DNA of 64,000 nucleotides from Nissolia schottii (GCA_003254905.1 QANU01086265.1:498117-562116); one strand, 5' to 3'; positions 49,579-61,623 are shown, counted from the stretch's first letter. Made by a program: numbers and translations. The notes: a model not told the origin generated them from the letters alone.

Positions 49579-51876
49579 TGCGTGTGCCTTCCCCAATCCC
49601 CTCTATTCACCGGTCGCCGCATCCAACAGTTGGCCATTGAAACGACGACGTCGGAAGAGGAGCTTCTGGATTATGACGGCGAGGTTTCCCCCTTTTTGAC
49701 AAGTTTCATAGGGATCAGTGGCGGAGGGCCAGCCTGGCATGGCTCTGCAAAGAGCTTCCGCTTCATACGGCGGCAACTATGGTTCGAAGAAATGGATGAG
49801 GCACGAAGACGCTGCTTACGTTGTGGTGAATTGCATGCGGATTCGCGACGGCGATGCTTCGTTTAGGGTATGCGCTTCTAATTGCTTTTACTTATAGTTC
49901 TCTGGTTGCTCAATGGTGTCTTAATTAGTACTCCCTGTAGAGAACATACTTCTCATACGGAAGCTTCCAGTAATGTTAGTTAGTCTGTTTGTGTGCCTAG
50001 AAATTCATGAACGTTTCGATTTGGATGATAGCATCATGCATGATAAGTTTATCAGTGTTCTGCGTTTGTTCTATTGATTTGTGTTATGTTGGCTATCATC
50101 GTTCCTCGCTTGATTACTTAAATGACATCGTTCGACTAGCACCATGAGCTGGATTTTGTTGACCATTGTTATTTATTCAATTATGTATGTGTATCCTCCC
50201 GTTAAGGTATGCAAGCGGATGATGCAACAACATTGGTGTCGGTTTGATTTTGCTCTTGCTACCAAGCTGGCAGATTACATGGGTCAGGAGTGGAAGTTTT
50301 GAAAGTACCGTGAGATATTTGATGATATAATCGATCAATGCTGTCTCTAGTGAACATTTCGTATATTGATTGTTGCTTATCTTAGTGCTCCTCTATAAGG
50401 TTTCTTTGGATGAAGCATGCATCATTTACAGTCGTATGATTCATTTGGGGGTTACCAGCCTAGCGTTAGCTTGCATAATTCCCTCGGCAAAGCCCTTTTA
50501 AGCAAACCAGGGAACTTTACAATGCATTATCTTAAACAAGCCAAGTTTATATATTATAATTTGGTTGCAACTGGGCTTGATGTACATAAAGATACTTATT
50601 AGGGCCTAATTTGGCTACATAGCTATAAGGATACCATAGATAGAGAAAGGATAGCAGAGTTGAGGAAATAAATGCTACAAGAGGATGGCATGGAAGTGCT
50701 ATTATCCATCTTTAGGGCTTGCGCAAGAGTGGGGGAGGTGGTTGAAGTAGAAAAAACTTGGCTCAAGCTTCTCCAGTCTTAAAGCAATCCCCCATCCCAG
50801 GCTTTTGTGCTTAAAATGGAAGTCTATGAGAAGTCTGCCATGCCTCTTAAATCTTTGGAGGTATTTAGGGACATGCAGAAGCAACACTTGAAAGCAAGAC
50901 GTAATGAAGAATATAATAAAATAATAGATATTGTGTGTAAATATCAAGAAGTAGAACATGCCAAGTCAATCGTGGCAGGTTATTACCATATATTTGGACT
51001 CTTTGGTGAAAATTGGTAATTTTGTCAAGGCTGAGGATATCTTTAACCAAATGAAATGTAATGAAACTATTGGCGTTATGCGTTAATGCTCTGTCATGCA
51101 ACATCGTCCTAGGTGGATACTTGTTTTCTGGAAATTATTTAAAAGCAGAGGGCATCTTTATGATGTCATGTGCCAGAAAAAGTATGAAATTGAAAAACCC
51201 CATTAATGGAAAAGTATATATCCTCAGCTTGAGCAGGAAATTTGTTTAAAAAAAACCAATTAGACTGAAGCTAAGCAAAGAGGAGAGCAAATGTTTATTG
51301 AGTTGCTTTTAGGTGGTTTTCAGATTGATTCAGACTATCAAAGAAAGAATCATGTTATCCATTTTGATTTCATTGGCAATTCTGACAGCCATAATGTCTC
51401 GAAGAGTCTTACATATGGCCAGTTTTTCTTGTCGCTCCATCCTTCTTGTAAGCCAAGTGGTGATAGTGAGAAAATACCAGATTGGTTTTGTACTATTGCA
51501 AGCTCTTAATTTGGCTTCTATGCAGATCAAAGTAGTCCATAGGCGGACGTCACCATATGTTCTTGCATACTTGTACATGTATGGGGGTCATTGAAACTCT
51601 GGAGAGGATGTCATTGAAGCCGTGAGGGTGTTGACAGCATTGTCAAAAAGTTTAATGCCGTGTCCATCCATTGTTAGAGTCGAGAAGAAAAGGAGGATGT
51701 TTTGGATAGTTATTCTAGGAAGCAATTCCACTTGGTTCTGGAAATTGGTTGAGCCTTATATTTTAGAAAACTTAAAAGACATTTTTAGTGTAGGGGATCA
51801 GGCATCAGGGTGGAGTTCTATGGATGTTATGAGCATTACCTTCAATAGTGATTCAGAATCTGATGAATCATGGTGA
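49579..51876 (+). pseudogene. OTP51-like: Decayed OTP51-like gene (PPR plus LAGLIDADG plastid intron-splicing factor)
   Basis: OTP51 is a nuclear-coded chloroplast protein needed to splice group II introns such as ycf3 intron 2. Fragments occur in the expected order but in shifting frames: RRASLAWLCKELP (about 49,720), KKWMRHEDAAYVVVNCMR (about 49,790), an intron at about 49,868-50,207 (TTTAGG/GTATGC..TTAAG/GTATGC), FDFALATKLADYMG (about 50,245), GGYQPSVSLHNSLGKAL (50,447-50,500), KQAKFIYYNLVATGLDVHKDTY, QAFVLKMEVYEK (50,797), LLLGGFQIDSD (51,303) and the second LAGLIDADG block VEKKRRMFWI (about 51,682), GSNSTWFWKLVEPYILENLKD. Stops and frameshifts are scattered throughout (after HKDTY, for example), so no full protein can be made. 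The intron shows it is not a retro-copy. A working OTP51 should exist elsewhere in the genome. Confidence 0.85.
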
Positions 51877-52780
51877 TAGGACAATGATGATCATCTTCAT
51901 TTTAAGAGTTTTCCTGGCAAAATTATGGTTTCTTGACTAGTGATGACGTGAAACTAGCTATGAGCCTCCATCATTCAGGGAAAATCTCCAATCTTGTATC
52001 TCTCTTGGGCTTGTAATAGTCTATTTTCATTTGTAACCAAATCACATAGATAAAAGGTATTGCAGTTCAATCTTTCTTGTGCATAGATGGTATTGCTGAC
52101 TTTCTACAGAATATCAATTGTTAAGTGTTTTCTGTTCTGGAGTAAGTATTTTTTTTGTTTATGGGTGTTGCAAATGATAATGCCCTAGTTGCTGAAATCA
52201 AATCAGGTATGAATAAATTAACCAGAATACGTCTTTAGAGTTCAGACTTAGTTACTTGAGATCAATAGTTAGTTTGGATTACTTTTGCATCTGTGGCAAT
52301 GGAGATTTCTAATGAGTATTTCAGGTCAGTAATTTAGGATATTATGTAACAAGGGTTATTGGAAAATTTTAAGTCAATGGAAATCTTGAAAGAGTAATTG
52401 CTCGAACATCAATCTTACTGTTGTACTCAATGCTCTATACTTTTGGGGGTTGTTGCAATAAAGCGGTTCTGCAAGAGATTATGGGAACTTTTATTGTTAT
52501 CAAAACCTAGTCCAACCCAAGACTTCTGCGGGTATAGCTCTTATTTCGTACTATCATGTTAGCATCACTGGCTTAATGAAGGCCTAACGGAACAGTTTGC
52601 AACCAAATCCCTTATTTAGCATGCACGGTATGCTTGGTGTTTGATTAGGTTGTTGAGTACAAATTCTCCCTGAACTTAACGGATACGGTCACTTGTAGTG
52701 TAACTTCTTAAATCTTACTTCTTACACTACACACGCTACTGTGTTCAACTATCAAGCATGGCACCAGAGACTTTAAGAGT
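51877..52780. other. Downstream of the OTP51 remnant; no gene seen
   Basis: The first 200 bases may be the old 3' UTR. A small inverted repeat (TGTAGTGTAA ... TTACACTACA) lies at about 52,695-52,731 inside a possible MITE at about 52,620-52,770. No coding sequence is recognised. Confidence 0.4.
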
Positions 52781-52782
52781 GA

Positions 52783-52981
52783 GTTTATGAGTTTGGTTTA
52801 AGAGGAGAAGGAAAAGTTTTGGGGGATCGAGTCATGACTTTTGCAGTGTGTTTATGAGTTTGGTTTAAGAGGAGAAGGAAAAGTTTTGAGGGATTGAGTC
52901 ATGATTTTTACATGTAATAATCATGACTAAGTCTCTCAAACTTTTCTTTTTCCTCTCAAACCCAACTCATAAACACACACT
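52783..52981. mobile_element. Hairpin MITE with a duplicated arm
   Basis: A block GAGTTTATGAGTTTGGTTTA-AGAGGAGAAGGAAAAGTTTTG-GGGAT occurs twice in direct order (about 52,790-52,840 and 52,848-52,905), and once inverted at 52,918-52,981 (CTCTCAAACTTTTC-TTTTTCCTCTCAAACCCAACTCATAAACACACAC). The second and third copies form a near-perfect hairpin with ends GTGTGTTTATGAGTT. Non-coding. Confidence 0.65.
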
Positions 52982-54530
52982 AAAATCACAGATATTAGAT
53001 GATCATTTCCCATTGAGCTAACTGTGCCGCAAATTGTGACAAGAATATATTTAGTCCCTGCCATTCTCACTCCCACTTTTGGTATTCTCATTCATGCCAA
53101 TTCTAGCTTTTTTTTTTTGGCTCAGAATTTCTTTCCTTTTATTGTATTGTGTTGTATTTGAAATGGGGACGCTTCAGTCTAGTCATGGAATATTTGTACG
53201 TGAAGAATCTTTGCGGTATGGTCTGGCATGGTGGCATTCACATGTTAGGGGCCTGTATTCGTTTGCCTGAAATATCTTGCTTGGATAAGTACTTCAGGAG
53301 CACAGACCCAAAAAGAAAAGGGAAAAAAGATTTCAGGAGCCTTAGCTAATCTCGACCTTCGCTTACCTTTTTCCTTGAAATTTATAAATGCTGCATAGAG
53401 GCTTGTAGTATGAATGCAATTAAGGGAAAAGATATTTGTTTATTTTATTTTTACGTAAGCAATATACATGCTAATTGATAAGCACTCACATTGCACTGAA
53501 CTTGGGATCAATGTAGTGCACTATTCTATTTATCTCTGGCACTGCCTATGTTATCAAAGATGCTTAAGATTTGGAACGGCGATAGAGTCAATTGACGGTC
53601 CATATAATAAGTGCGCATAGCACCATGCTTTCTTTACTTTAAAAGATGTATAACTGTCAAACATTGAGCTTACTAATATAGCTCATGTGAATGTGGGTGG
53701 CAGAAATCCATGTCCTGCCATTCCCATTAATGACCTTTCATGATTTATCTGCTCAGGATTCAACATGCGGGCTATATCTTTACCATAAATAAATATATGG
53801 GTATATATTTATGTTATATTGTCTCGAATGATAATCCCTCCCTCTCTCTCTTTCCTTTTAAGATGGCGTGATTATGAAATATTTGTCCTCAAGCCTCAGC
53901 ATGTGATATTTGAATTTAAGAACTAGAGGAGTAAATTTTTTAATATAATATTTTTAATAATAACTTGTATAGTTTTGGACCAGGTTTAAAATGTCACATA
54001 GTTATTCATCAATTTAATCATTTTTATTAAAAAAATTAATCTATCATTCAAGTTAAGCTAACTACAGGATGTAATAATGTGTGGTGAAGTGAGGGTGTGG
54101 TTAAAGAAAGAAAGAAGACAAAATTAGGTATTGGAAGAGAAACATTATTGACTGTAAAAAATGAGAATCTTCTAATGGAAGGTGGTCCCCAATTGTGCAA
54201 AAAGCACCGCCGTTTCATATGCGGCGAACTGATTCCCCTTTTCTCCCCTCTCTCTCATCATTTGCCACCGTCACGCTACGCTCCCCTAGTTGCATCCACG
54301 TTGCGTCTCATGAGTCGTTTTTTTTAATTTCTTTTCAGTTAATTATTACTTTCTTCGTTTTACCATATGTATTTTTTTTATTTTTTAATATTTCAAACTT
54401 TTGTTGTCTATTTATAATATTTAGGTAGTATTATTTTTTTCCTTCTATTTATACCTCTTAACTTTAGAAAAGATAATTAGTACTAATTGTAATTAATAGA
54501 AATTTATTTTTCAATACAAAGATTATTTTG
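52982..54530. other. Intergenic, no gene supported
   Basis: Mixed composition. A short inverted motif CCGCCG..CGGCG lies near 54,210-54,225 within a GC-richer patch. Open frames at 53,079-53,349 and 54,097-54,327 have no recognised family and no conserved features. Confidence 0.4.
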
Positions 54531-54905
54531 TTTACTTAGTTTAAGACTAACTAAAATACAGAGAGATGGAGACCGAGACATAAAATACAAGATTAAAAGT
54601 AGCATTGTATTTTGTTTAAAGATAATATATAAGATATAATTTATTATATTTGTATCATGTTTAGTTTTGTAGTGACAAGTCATAAAAGACAAATGATTTA
54701 AAATATCATTTGAGTCTTCTTTTCACTCATTCATAATTTTATTAAAACTTTGTTCCATATTGAGCAACATGGAAGTATAGAAAATATATTAATTTTTTGT
54801 CGTGAGACATAAATTTTTATATCTGTCTTCATAACCAAACAAATTTTTTTGTCCCTTATCTCTATATTTGTGTTTTGTATCAGCAACTAAATACAACCAT
54901 ATATA
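54531..54905. mobile_element. Probable diverged relative of the 8.3-kb TIR element
   Basis: Shares the order of ACTAAAATACAGAGAGATGGAGACCGAGACAT-like left end, an internal TGAGACATAAATTTTTAT-TCTGTCTTCATAA block, and a right end ending TCTCTATATTTGTGTTTTGTATCAGCAACTAAATAC with the element at 8,308-8,715. Ends are decayed and borders are approximate. Confidence 0.45.
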
Positions 54906-56232
54906 ATTTATAATATCTTTAAGACATTTTTATTTGTCTTAATTTATGGATTGTTCAATTTTTGATAGATGAAAGAGAAGGAGTAATATATTTCAAAAGC
55001 AAATTTGAAGCAAAAACTAGGGTAAGTTTAAGATAAAATATATAAATAACTTCTACAATATTTTTTTACTTATTATTTTATGAGAGTAATGTTAATACAT
55101 GTTTATTACATATGAGTCATATATTGTTATCTAATTATCATACGTTGATATAACAATACATAATTAGATATTTTTGTAAAATATTTTTTATATGTCAAAC
55201 TTAAATATCTTTTAGACATAAATTGCCGTCAAATAAAGAAAAAAAATACCAAATTTAGAAAAACATTAAAAATTTAGAAAGAACACACATTCAGTTAAAT
55301 GATTTGCTTGTGTAATTGACGAACATGTAGATTAGCCAACAAGTAAGGGGTTGTTTTAGCTTAATAGAGTTTTTGATATCAAGTTCTGGATATGTAGGAA
55401 TGTTTCTGGATATGTAGGAATGTTAAATCTCTGCCTAAGAAATCACTCTCGTCTCCAATAAGATTGATTCTTTTTTTCTCAAAAATAGTTATACTTTAGG
55501 TCAAACACGTTATTTGTGTAAAAATCGAACGCAACTCCTAATTTATCCATTGACATAGTATTAAAGGAGATGTCACTTGAACTTATTACTCTCGGCAAAC
55601 AAGATTGATTTTGGTAGGAGGATACATGTAGTTTTGAAAAAGAAAAAAAAAAGAAAAATGAAATGCTCAGCTTGCGTTTGCAAACGCATGCACCTCGCAA
55701 TTGATTTTACTGTTACCTTTGAATGCTTTGGTTTGATTCTGAAAATTATAATGGTTGGTTGAATTGAATTTGTGAGGAAGCAACCAAAATGGAGTTGGAG
55801 AGTCTGGAATACTCTTCCCATGGAAGCCATTATTATGCAAATTCCTGAACTGGAAAGTGACTCTCAGTGCACCATGTTATAGTGATTCTCACTTGTGAGA
55901 ATATAGCAAAGCTTATCATTATACTGTTGGTTATGCGCATGAAGCCAACAAGATTAAGCGTAAAATTTATTCCTCATAATTATAAATTATATTTTCCTTT
56001 GCAAACAAAGTTTCTTAACTAAGTCACTAGGAATGGTCTAATTGTGAGAGATTTGATAGTATGTATGAGATTAGAAGATCAAACATCAATGCCACTAATT
56101 TACTAAAAAAAAAGTAAAGTTTCTGAATTAAAATATACTTGATAAAAATATATCGCGTTTAATGTGAATTAATATGTTTGCTATATATTGATTTTATGAC
56201 AAACATTTGAAAAATATATTATTAACTATACA
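54906..56232. other. AT-rich intergenic, no gene seen
   Basis: Contains a perfect 20-bp tandem repeat (TTCTGGATATGTAGGAATGT twice, about 55,384-55,423). Nothing else is recognised. Confidence 0.45.
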
Positions 56233-56234
56233 TA

Positions 56235-56361
56235 CCCCTCATTCCTTAATATTAATCATTTTTGTTTTTTTAATGTATTTAAACACACACTATATTTAAA
56301 TATATTGAGTTATGAAAGCTAAAAAAAAATGAAAATGACTAATGTTAAGAAATGAAGGGAG
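56235..56361. mobile_element. Stowaway-like MITE with TA target duplication
   Basis: The left end CCCCTCATTCCTTAATATTA and the right end, reverse-complemented as CTCCCTTCATTTCTTAACAT, are inverted repeats flanked by TA at 56,233-56,234 and 56,362-56,363. The 127-bp size and CTCCCTY ends fit Tc1/mariner-derived Stowaway MITEs. Confidence 0.6.
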
Positions 56362-56363
56362 TA

Positions 56364-58022
56364 ATGAACTAATTAAGTAACTGCCTTATACTTTAATTCC
56401 TTGACATCACATGTACTTATAAGTGCATTCTTTTTATGAAAAATGACAAACCTATTAGTATTTTATTTGTGTGAAATTACATTAGCCTTGACTTTATTTT
56501 TTTTGAAGTTATTGTAAAAATACCAATCCTTAAAGTTGAAGCCTTTTCATCATGCGGAGAGGTTCACTTTCAAGGGTTGAAAATATTCAAGAGGTGATTA
56601 ACATATGCGTGAAGACATTTAAATTTAAAAAGGGGGATAGAGGGAATAATAGAAAGACTAATCATGAATCATTTTATTGAGTGTATGTGTGTGTGTGACA
56701 AAAGGGAGAATAAGTGATTAATTTCTTGCAAAGGCCAAGCAAGACCAACAATAATAATGTCACAAAGGAAAACAATCCCTATAAAGAAGACAAGGAAGGA
56801 GGCCAAACTCCAAAAGCCAAAAAAACAGCCTCAGAAAAGTAGTGCAAAAACTAGGAGGTGGTACTATGACTCATTATTCTAAAAGATTCTATGACTTATT
56901 TTCACAAGGGAGAAAAACAAATAAATCAAAGGGCGTTTGTTGTTATTATTATCACATGGTGATTGGGGACAAATAGATGCCTTCATGAAGGGACTGACAC
57001 AAATGCGATGAACCCATGAACATGAGCATGTCATCACGTGAAAGATGCTCTCATTTCTTTTTTTGGTGGTTGGATGAGGGGAATTTTCCTGTGTCTTTTT
57101 TGTCTAAAGCTCTTATATAAGGTATCTTATGTTCTCTGGATCCAACCAACTTGGGGTTTCTCTAGCTTTATTGAAAGTGAAATTAAATTGCCCTCTTCGT
57201 TGAATATCTAAGTCACAAATTTAATTACAAGCTTTTAATGAAAGTGCAGTAACTTTTTAAATGTATTTTCTGGTTTTTTTCGTTTTATGTTTTTAAGATT
57301 AATTATAAATATAAAATTTTGAGTATTTTCTTTCCAAAGTCTTTGAAAAAAAACATAACGTAGGATAAATATAATACTATGCTTTACCGAGATGATAGTC
57401 GTAAAAATGTTTAGGTGAATTTTTTTCCATATGTTAAATGTTGTTAATTAGATCTTTATTCGTGGCTCTGATGATTGTTCTGGTTTTTTTTTAAATTATT
57501 ATTAAGAATCATCTCCTAAAGCTTAAGATGTTTGCTTGAAGTTTATGGCTGAGATAATCAAATAATTTTATATGTCTAGTTTTATATATTTTTTACATAT
57601 CTTTCAAGTATTATTTTTTTGTAATAGAGACTCTAATATCATAAGAAATAACAAATATTTTCTAATACTAAACATAATCTTTTTTTAGAATATTAAAATT
57701 GTGAGAGATATTACTCTTATAATTTTAATATATGAAGTATTAAAGATTACTTTCTCCCACCTCTTGAATAATTGCGTTTTCGAAAAATTAAACTTGTGTT
57801 TTCATCTTTACTAAAAAATCAAATTATTTATCACTCATCCAATAATTTATTGGTACATAATCAAAAAAATTTCCTCAAAGGCAAAACTCAAGTTTAAACC
57901 TTAAGTAAAATAATGGGAATGTTGTATATATAAAGGAAAATCCACGTAAAGTGGAATTTATAAAGTATAAATATTATATTGTGACAGTATTTTTTATAAA
58001 TTATAATATGATAATTTTTTTA
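56364..58022. other. AT-rich intergenic, no gene seen
   Basis: Short A/G-rich stretch (56,740-56,900) and AT-rich remainder. No coding sequence, RNA gene or clear transposon end is recognised. Confidence 0.45.
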
Positions 58023-58023
58023 G

Positions 58024-58696
58024 TAGGGGTGTTCATAACCTGATCTGACCTGCTAACCTGGATCAGCCCAAAGCATTTAGGCCGAATTGGAGTCGATTTT
58101 AATTAAACCATATTTTAATTCATATCGGGTTCGGGTTTGGTCTCGGGTCACCCGGTCCAGCCCACATACACTATTATACTATGCATTTCTTATTTTCTTT
58201 CCTTCCTATCCCATAGATCATGTCTATTTTGGTGTCTATTGTAGTAAAACCATATCTATTTTGGTGTCTATTTCTTAAGCCATATCTATTTTTGTGTCTA
58301 CGGCAGTTAAATCATGTCTACTTCGGTGTGTAAAAATTTATTGTAGTGCACTTATTATTTTTTTGTTGTTGTTTATGTTCCACTGAAACAATGAAAGTTT
58401 GAATGAAAATGCTAAGACTATAAATTTTATGTTATTTTGTTGTAGTGTTTGAAATTAATGAGTATTTAGTTAGGAAATATAATGTTTAGTTTGTAATTTT
58501 TTCAACTTTATTTTTTTACTTTGAAGTTGGAGATAGCTTTGGCCCGTTTTTGGCTCGGTTCAAACTCGGGTGTTAATTCGGCCCAAAAATGATCGGGTCT
58601 ATCGGGTTTAGAGTCGGGTCCAGGTCCTCAAAATTGATCCGATCTAAATATAGAGCCGAGTTCGGGTAAAGGCTAACCCGGCCATGAACACCCCTA
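58024..58696. mobile_element. hAT-like non-autonomous element (TAGGGGTGTTCA ends)
   Basis: The ends TAGGGGTGTTCA and TGAACACCCCTA are perfect 12-bp inverted repeats. Subterminal regions on both sides carry CGGGTC/GACCCG and CGGGTTCGGG motifs in opposite senses. The T-rich flank TTTTTTA occurs on both sides (about 58,016-58,022 and 58,697-58,703), fitting a 7-8 bp target duplication blurred by the T-run. No transposase frame remains. Ends of the TAGGGGTG type are common in plant hAT elements. Confidence 0.7.
58219..58330 (+). repeat. Minisatellite inside the hAT-like element
   Basis: Four near-copies of a unit of about 30-32 bp starting CATRTCTATTTTGGTGTCTA, at about 58,219, 58,251, 58,281 and 58,313. 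Confidence 0.7.
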
Positions 58697-58703
58697 TTTT
58701 TTA

Positions 58704-58789
58704 AGTAAATTATCACATTTTATGGCAATTTATTAAAATAATAATAATAAATAATAATAAAATATATCAATTGCCCCAATTTGTAGCGA

Positions 58790-58826
<37 letters not shown>

Positions 58827-59215
58827 TTAATAAATTATTATATTTTATTGTCATTTTAATAAATAGTCACAGTTGATGGTGATTTATGAAAAATTATCAC
58901 ATTTTGGTACGTTACTTAGACGGATCACATTAATTCTTGTGAGATAAATCAAGTATGAAACTTTAGTAAGTTGTAACTATTACAGATAGCACTTCTTTAA
59001 TTCTTGGATTCGGGTTTTGAGAGCATCTCCCTTAACTAGTTGATCGATGATGGATACTTTGCTTTGGCCATATATCAAACTAACTTAGAGGGATTGGTTA
59101 GCAACTAGCTAAAATCCTCCACAAACAAATCACGGCTTCTTTGTATTTCTATGGTTTTGGTATAAATTATATACCAAAATATGGCTTGAAACACAAAATT
59201 ACAATTGTATGAGCC
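58704..59215. other. AT-rich spacer, no gene seen
   Basis: Contains (AAT)n at about 58,737-58,760 and (AT)n at about 58,794-58,822, with short inverted repeats around ATTTATTAAAATAAT. No gene is seen. Confidence 0.45.
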
Positions 59216-59218
59216 GGA

Positions 59219-59411
59219 GTCTGAATTCGCCACTGAGTGTGGCGAATTCAGACATTTATAAAAAATAAAAATAAAAAATAAAAAAAGTCTGAATTTGCCA
59301 CACCCTGTGACGAATTCAGACCTTTTTTTTAAAAAAAAAGGGTCTGAATTCGCCACACTCAGTAGGAAATTCAGGGGTCTGACTTTGCCACACCCTGTGG
59401 TGAATTAAGAC
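59219..59411. repeat. Four-unit palindromic GTCTGAATTCGCCAC array (copy B)
   Basis: Unit 1 (59,219-59,253) is a perfect palindrome: GTCTGAATTCGCCAC, 5-base spacer TGAGT, GTGGCGAATTCAGAC. Unit 2 (59,287-59,321), unit 3 (about 59,342-59,374) and unit 4 (59,377-59,411) are 33-35 bp versions with a few changes, three of the four pairing well. Units are separated by A/T-rich linkers or abut. The core TTCGCCA..TGGCGAA is shared with the array at 13,238-13,402. Not a CRISPR: each unit is itself a palindrome, the spacers are irregular and this is a plant nuclear genome. Function unknown. Confidence 0.8.
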
Positions 59412-59659
59412 CCAGGCTCATATAAATGTAAATTTTTTACCTGGACCATATTATGAGAAATAAATCATTTGGGGGTCATATATATATATATGTGTGTGTG
59501 TGTAATAAATCCACAAATCACAAGGTCAAGCTACCCCCCACCCACCCCAACCTCTCTGTCTTTGTCACTAACAATCAAAATTCCATTACTTAATTAATTA
59601 ATTCCCACTTTAATATACATATATATGTACCTATTTTCCCCTAGCTTGAATTGACCTAA

Positions 59660-59983
59660 TCAAATATAATTTTGTTCTAGAGTTGAAAAATTGAAAGGTC
59701 CTTGCAACTCATGATCCATGACCTGCCTTTTTTCATTTGGTACATGACTTGGGATGTTTTCAATTCCCATGCTATCATTACTTCCACTGGAAGATGGATT
59801 CTCTTTGACTGCTTTAGGGAATAATATAGTAACATAATAATAACACAAGCAATTGAAGAAAGTTACGGCAATGACGAAAATACCACCATGCCCTTCACTA
59901 TTCCTGGAATATTTTGATGTATCCTTCTTCACTAGTCTCCTACGATAGTTAGGATAAGAATAATCTAAAATAAAATCTTCCAT
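59660..59983 (-). CDS. Small hypothetical protein with one membrane segment
   Basis: A 107-residue single-exon frame starting MEDFILDYSYPNYRRRLVKK. A basic stretch is followed by one likely membrane helix at about residues 34-55 (GIFVIAVTFFNCLCYYYVTI), then a polar tail with NPSSSGSNDSMG. Composition looks protein-like rather than random, with varied polar residues on both sides of the hydrophobic segment. I do not recognise a family and see no clear promoter, so it could be a real small membrane protein, the end of a larger gene or chance. Confidence 0.35.
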   Translation of the reverse strand: MEDFILDYSYPNYRRRLVKKDTSKYSRNSEGHGGIFVIAVTFFNCLCYYYVTILFPKAVKENPSSSGSNDSMGIENIPSHVPNEKRQVMDHELQGPFNFSTLEQNYI

Positions 59984-61623
59984 TTTAAAAAAATAAAGGG
60001 ATGAGTTTAGGTCAATAAAGTAGTAATGAATCTTATTTTTTATTTTATTAATTTAATGGTTAAATTTTTCACTTTACTTTTAATAAGATTAGTGAGAGAT
60101 TTCATTTTATAAGATCCAAATCTCCTAATTAATGTTACTATTAACCTATTTTATAGGTAGAAAAAAAGTAGAATTAATTAGAGGAATGAGTTATCGCATA
60201 TTAAATATAGTTATGTTTAGTTATGTTACGAAAAAAAAGACAAAAATATCTTGTATAAGTAGAATCCACTTAAAATATGATATGTTTTTTTAAAAAAAAA
60301 TATGACATATTTAACCCGAGATAATTCGTTATCATTAATTTGTGCACATCTGAAGTGGAATAAGATCTCCCGTTAGACTATTCGGCCGAAATTAGTGTAC
60401 TTTTTAATTTTAGCTTTTGGTCCAAATTCATGCTTTGGCGTATCTTGACCATATATATTGTATTAATTTAACGCCTGAGAATTAATTAGTGTCATCTTAT
60501 TTAACCTGGTGTTATAAAATTATCCATGCACAAAAACACCTTTCGTATTAAAAAATAACTCATCTTACCACATGTAGATGTAGCAAATTTATGGCATACT
60601 TTTGCATTAAAAAATAATTTTAGAAATATTAAGAAATTAATTATATTATTTTATTAACAAATTATTTTAAAACTATATTTAATTTATGGGATCAGCTTAA
60701 ACCAGCCCTACTAAAAATGAACTTCGACTTTAAGCCATAGTTAATTAGAAATCGTATCTCTATGGATCGATTCTTGTTTTGATTTGGTTGCATGATATTC
60801 TTAGCAGAATTGCATCCTCTGTTTTGGAGATTAACTCGGCGTTTCACCTCGAAACTCCTTTGAACACCGCGTTGGGTGGTTAGGTGAGGCTTCCATTGTG
60901 TTTGTTAAGCTTATGGCTATTAAGCGTGGTTATCAACAAACTCGTGTTTCCTTCAGACTCTCAACTTCTTCTTTGATTGTACTAATTGTCAAGTTTCCTC
61001 CTTTCATCATTATGCCCGTGACTCTGTTGATTGAGCATACATTAACGCTTGTGTTAATTGCATGTTGGGTTAGTTTTTGCTGCTGGGTGACTTGTTTCAT
61101 TTTCTTATTAGCTCTTACTTTATCTTTGTTTTTCTACATCATCACAAAATTAAAATCCAATTTTATTGAGATGGAAAACTTCACATATCACTTTAAATTT
61201 GGATTTTCTTATTTGGAGGTAGGGCCTTCTATAAAGTTAAACCGACAAACTTTATAATTAATAGTACTAGTATGTTTAGAGATATTACTAAACCGTAAGG
61301 GAGATATTGGGAAATATGAAAATAGTACAGGGGTATTTAAGAAAATTAACGAGCTGTAAGCTTCTTGTTACAAGCGTGGATTCTTCGATTGTAAGCATCC
61401 GACAAAAGCAATGGAGATGCGAAAAATAAGAGCCAACTAATTCAAACTGCATGTTTAAGATAAGAATAAGATATTGTTATTATATGCATATATAGAATTC
61501 AATAAACATTATATTAAGCATCTGAGGGGGTGAATCTTACACTAAAAGTAATAAACTAATAGACAAAAGAAAGAATTTTGTGGATCGAGAGAGATTCTTA
61601 ATTCTGTGGAAGATAATTGGAAT
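59984..61623. other. AT-rich intergenic, no gene supported
   Basis: A hydrophobic frame at 60,898-61,257 (+) ends in a stop but has no recognised family. The sequence before it (60,780-60,890) is more GC-rich and could be an old coding remnant. No RNA gene is seen. Confidence 0.4.

Noticed and set aside
59219..59411. CRISPR-like array of repeated palindromes
   Set aside because: The units are themselves palindromes with irregular linkers, there are no cas genes, and the surrounding DNA is clearly plant nuclear.
60898..61257. 119-residue hydrophobic + frame
   Set aside because: T-rich sequence often gives long hydrophobic frames by chance; no motif, no family and no supporting promoter.
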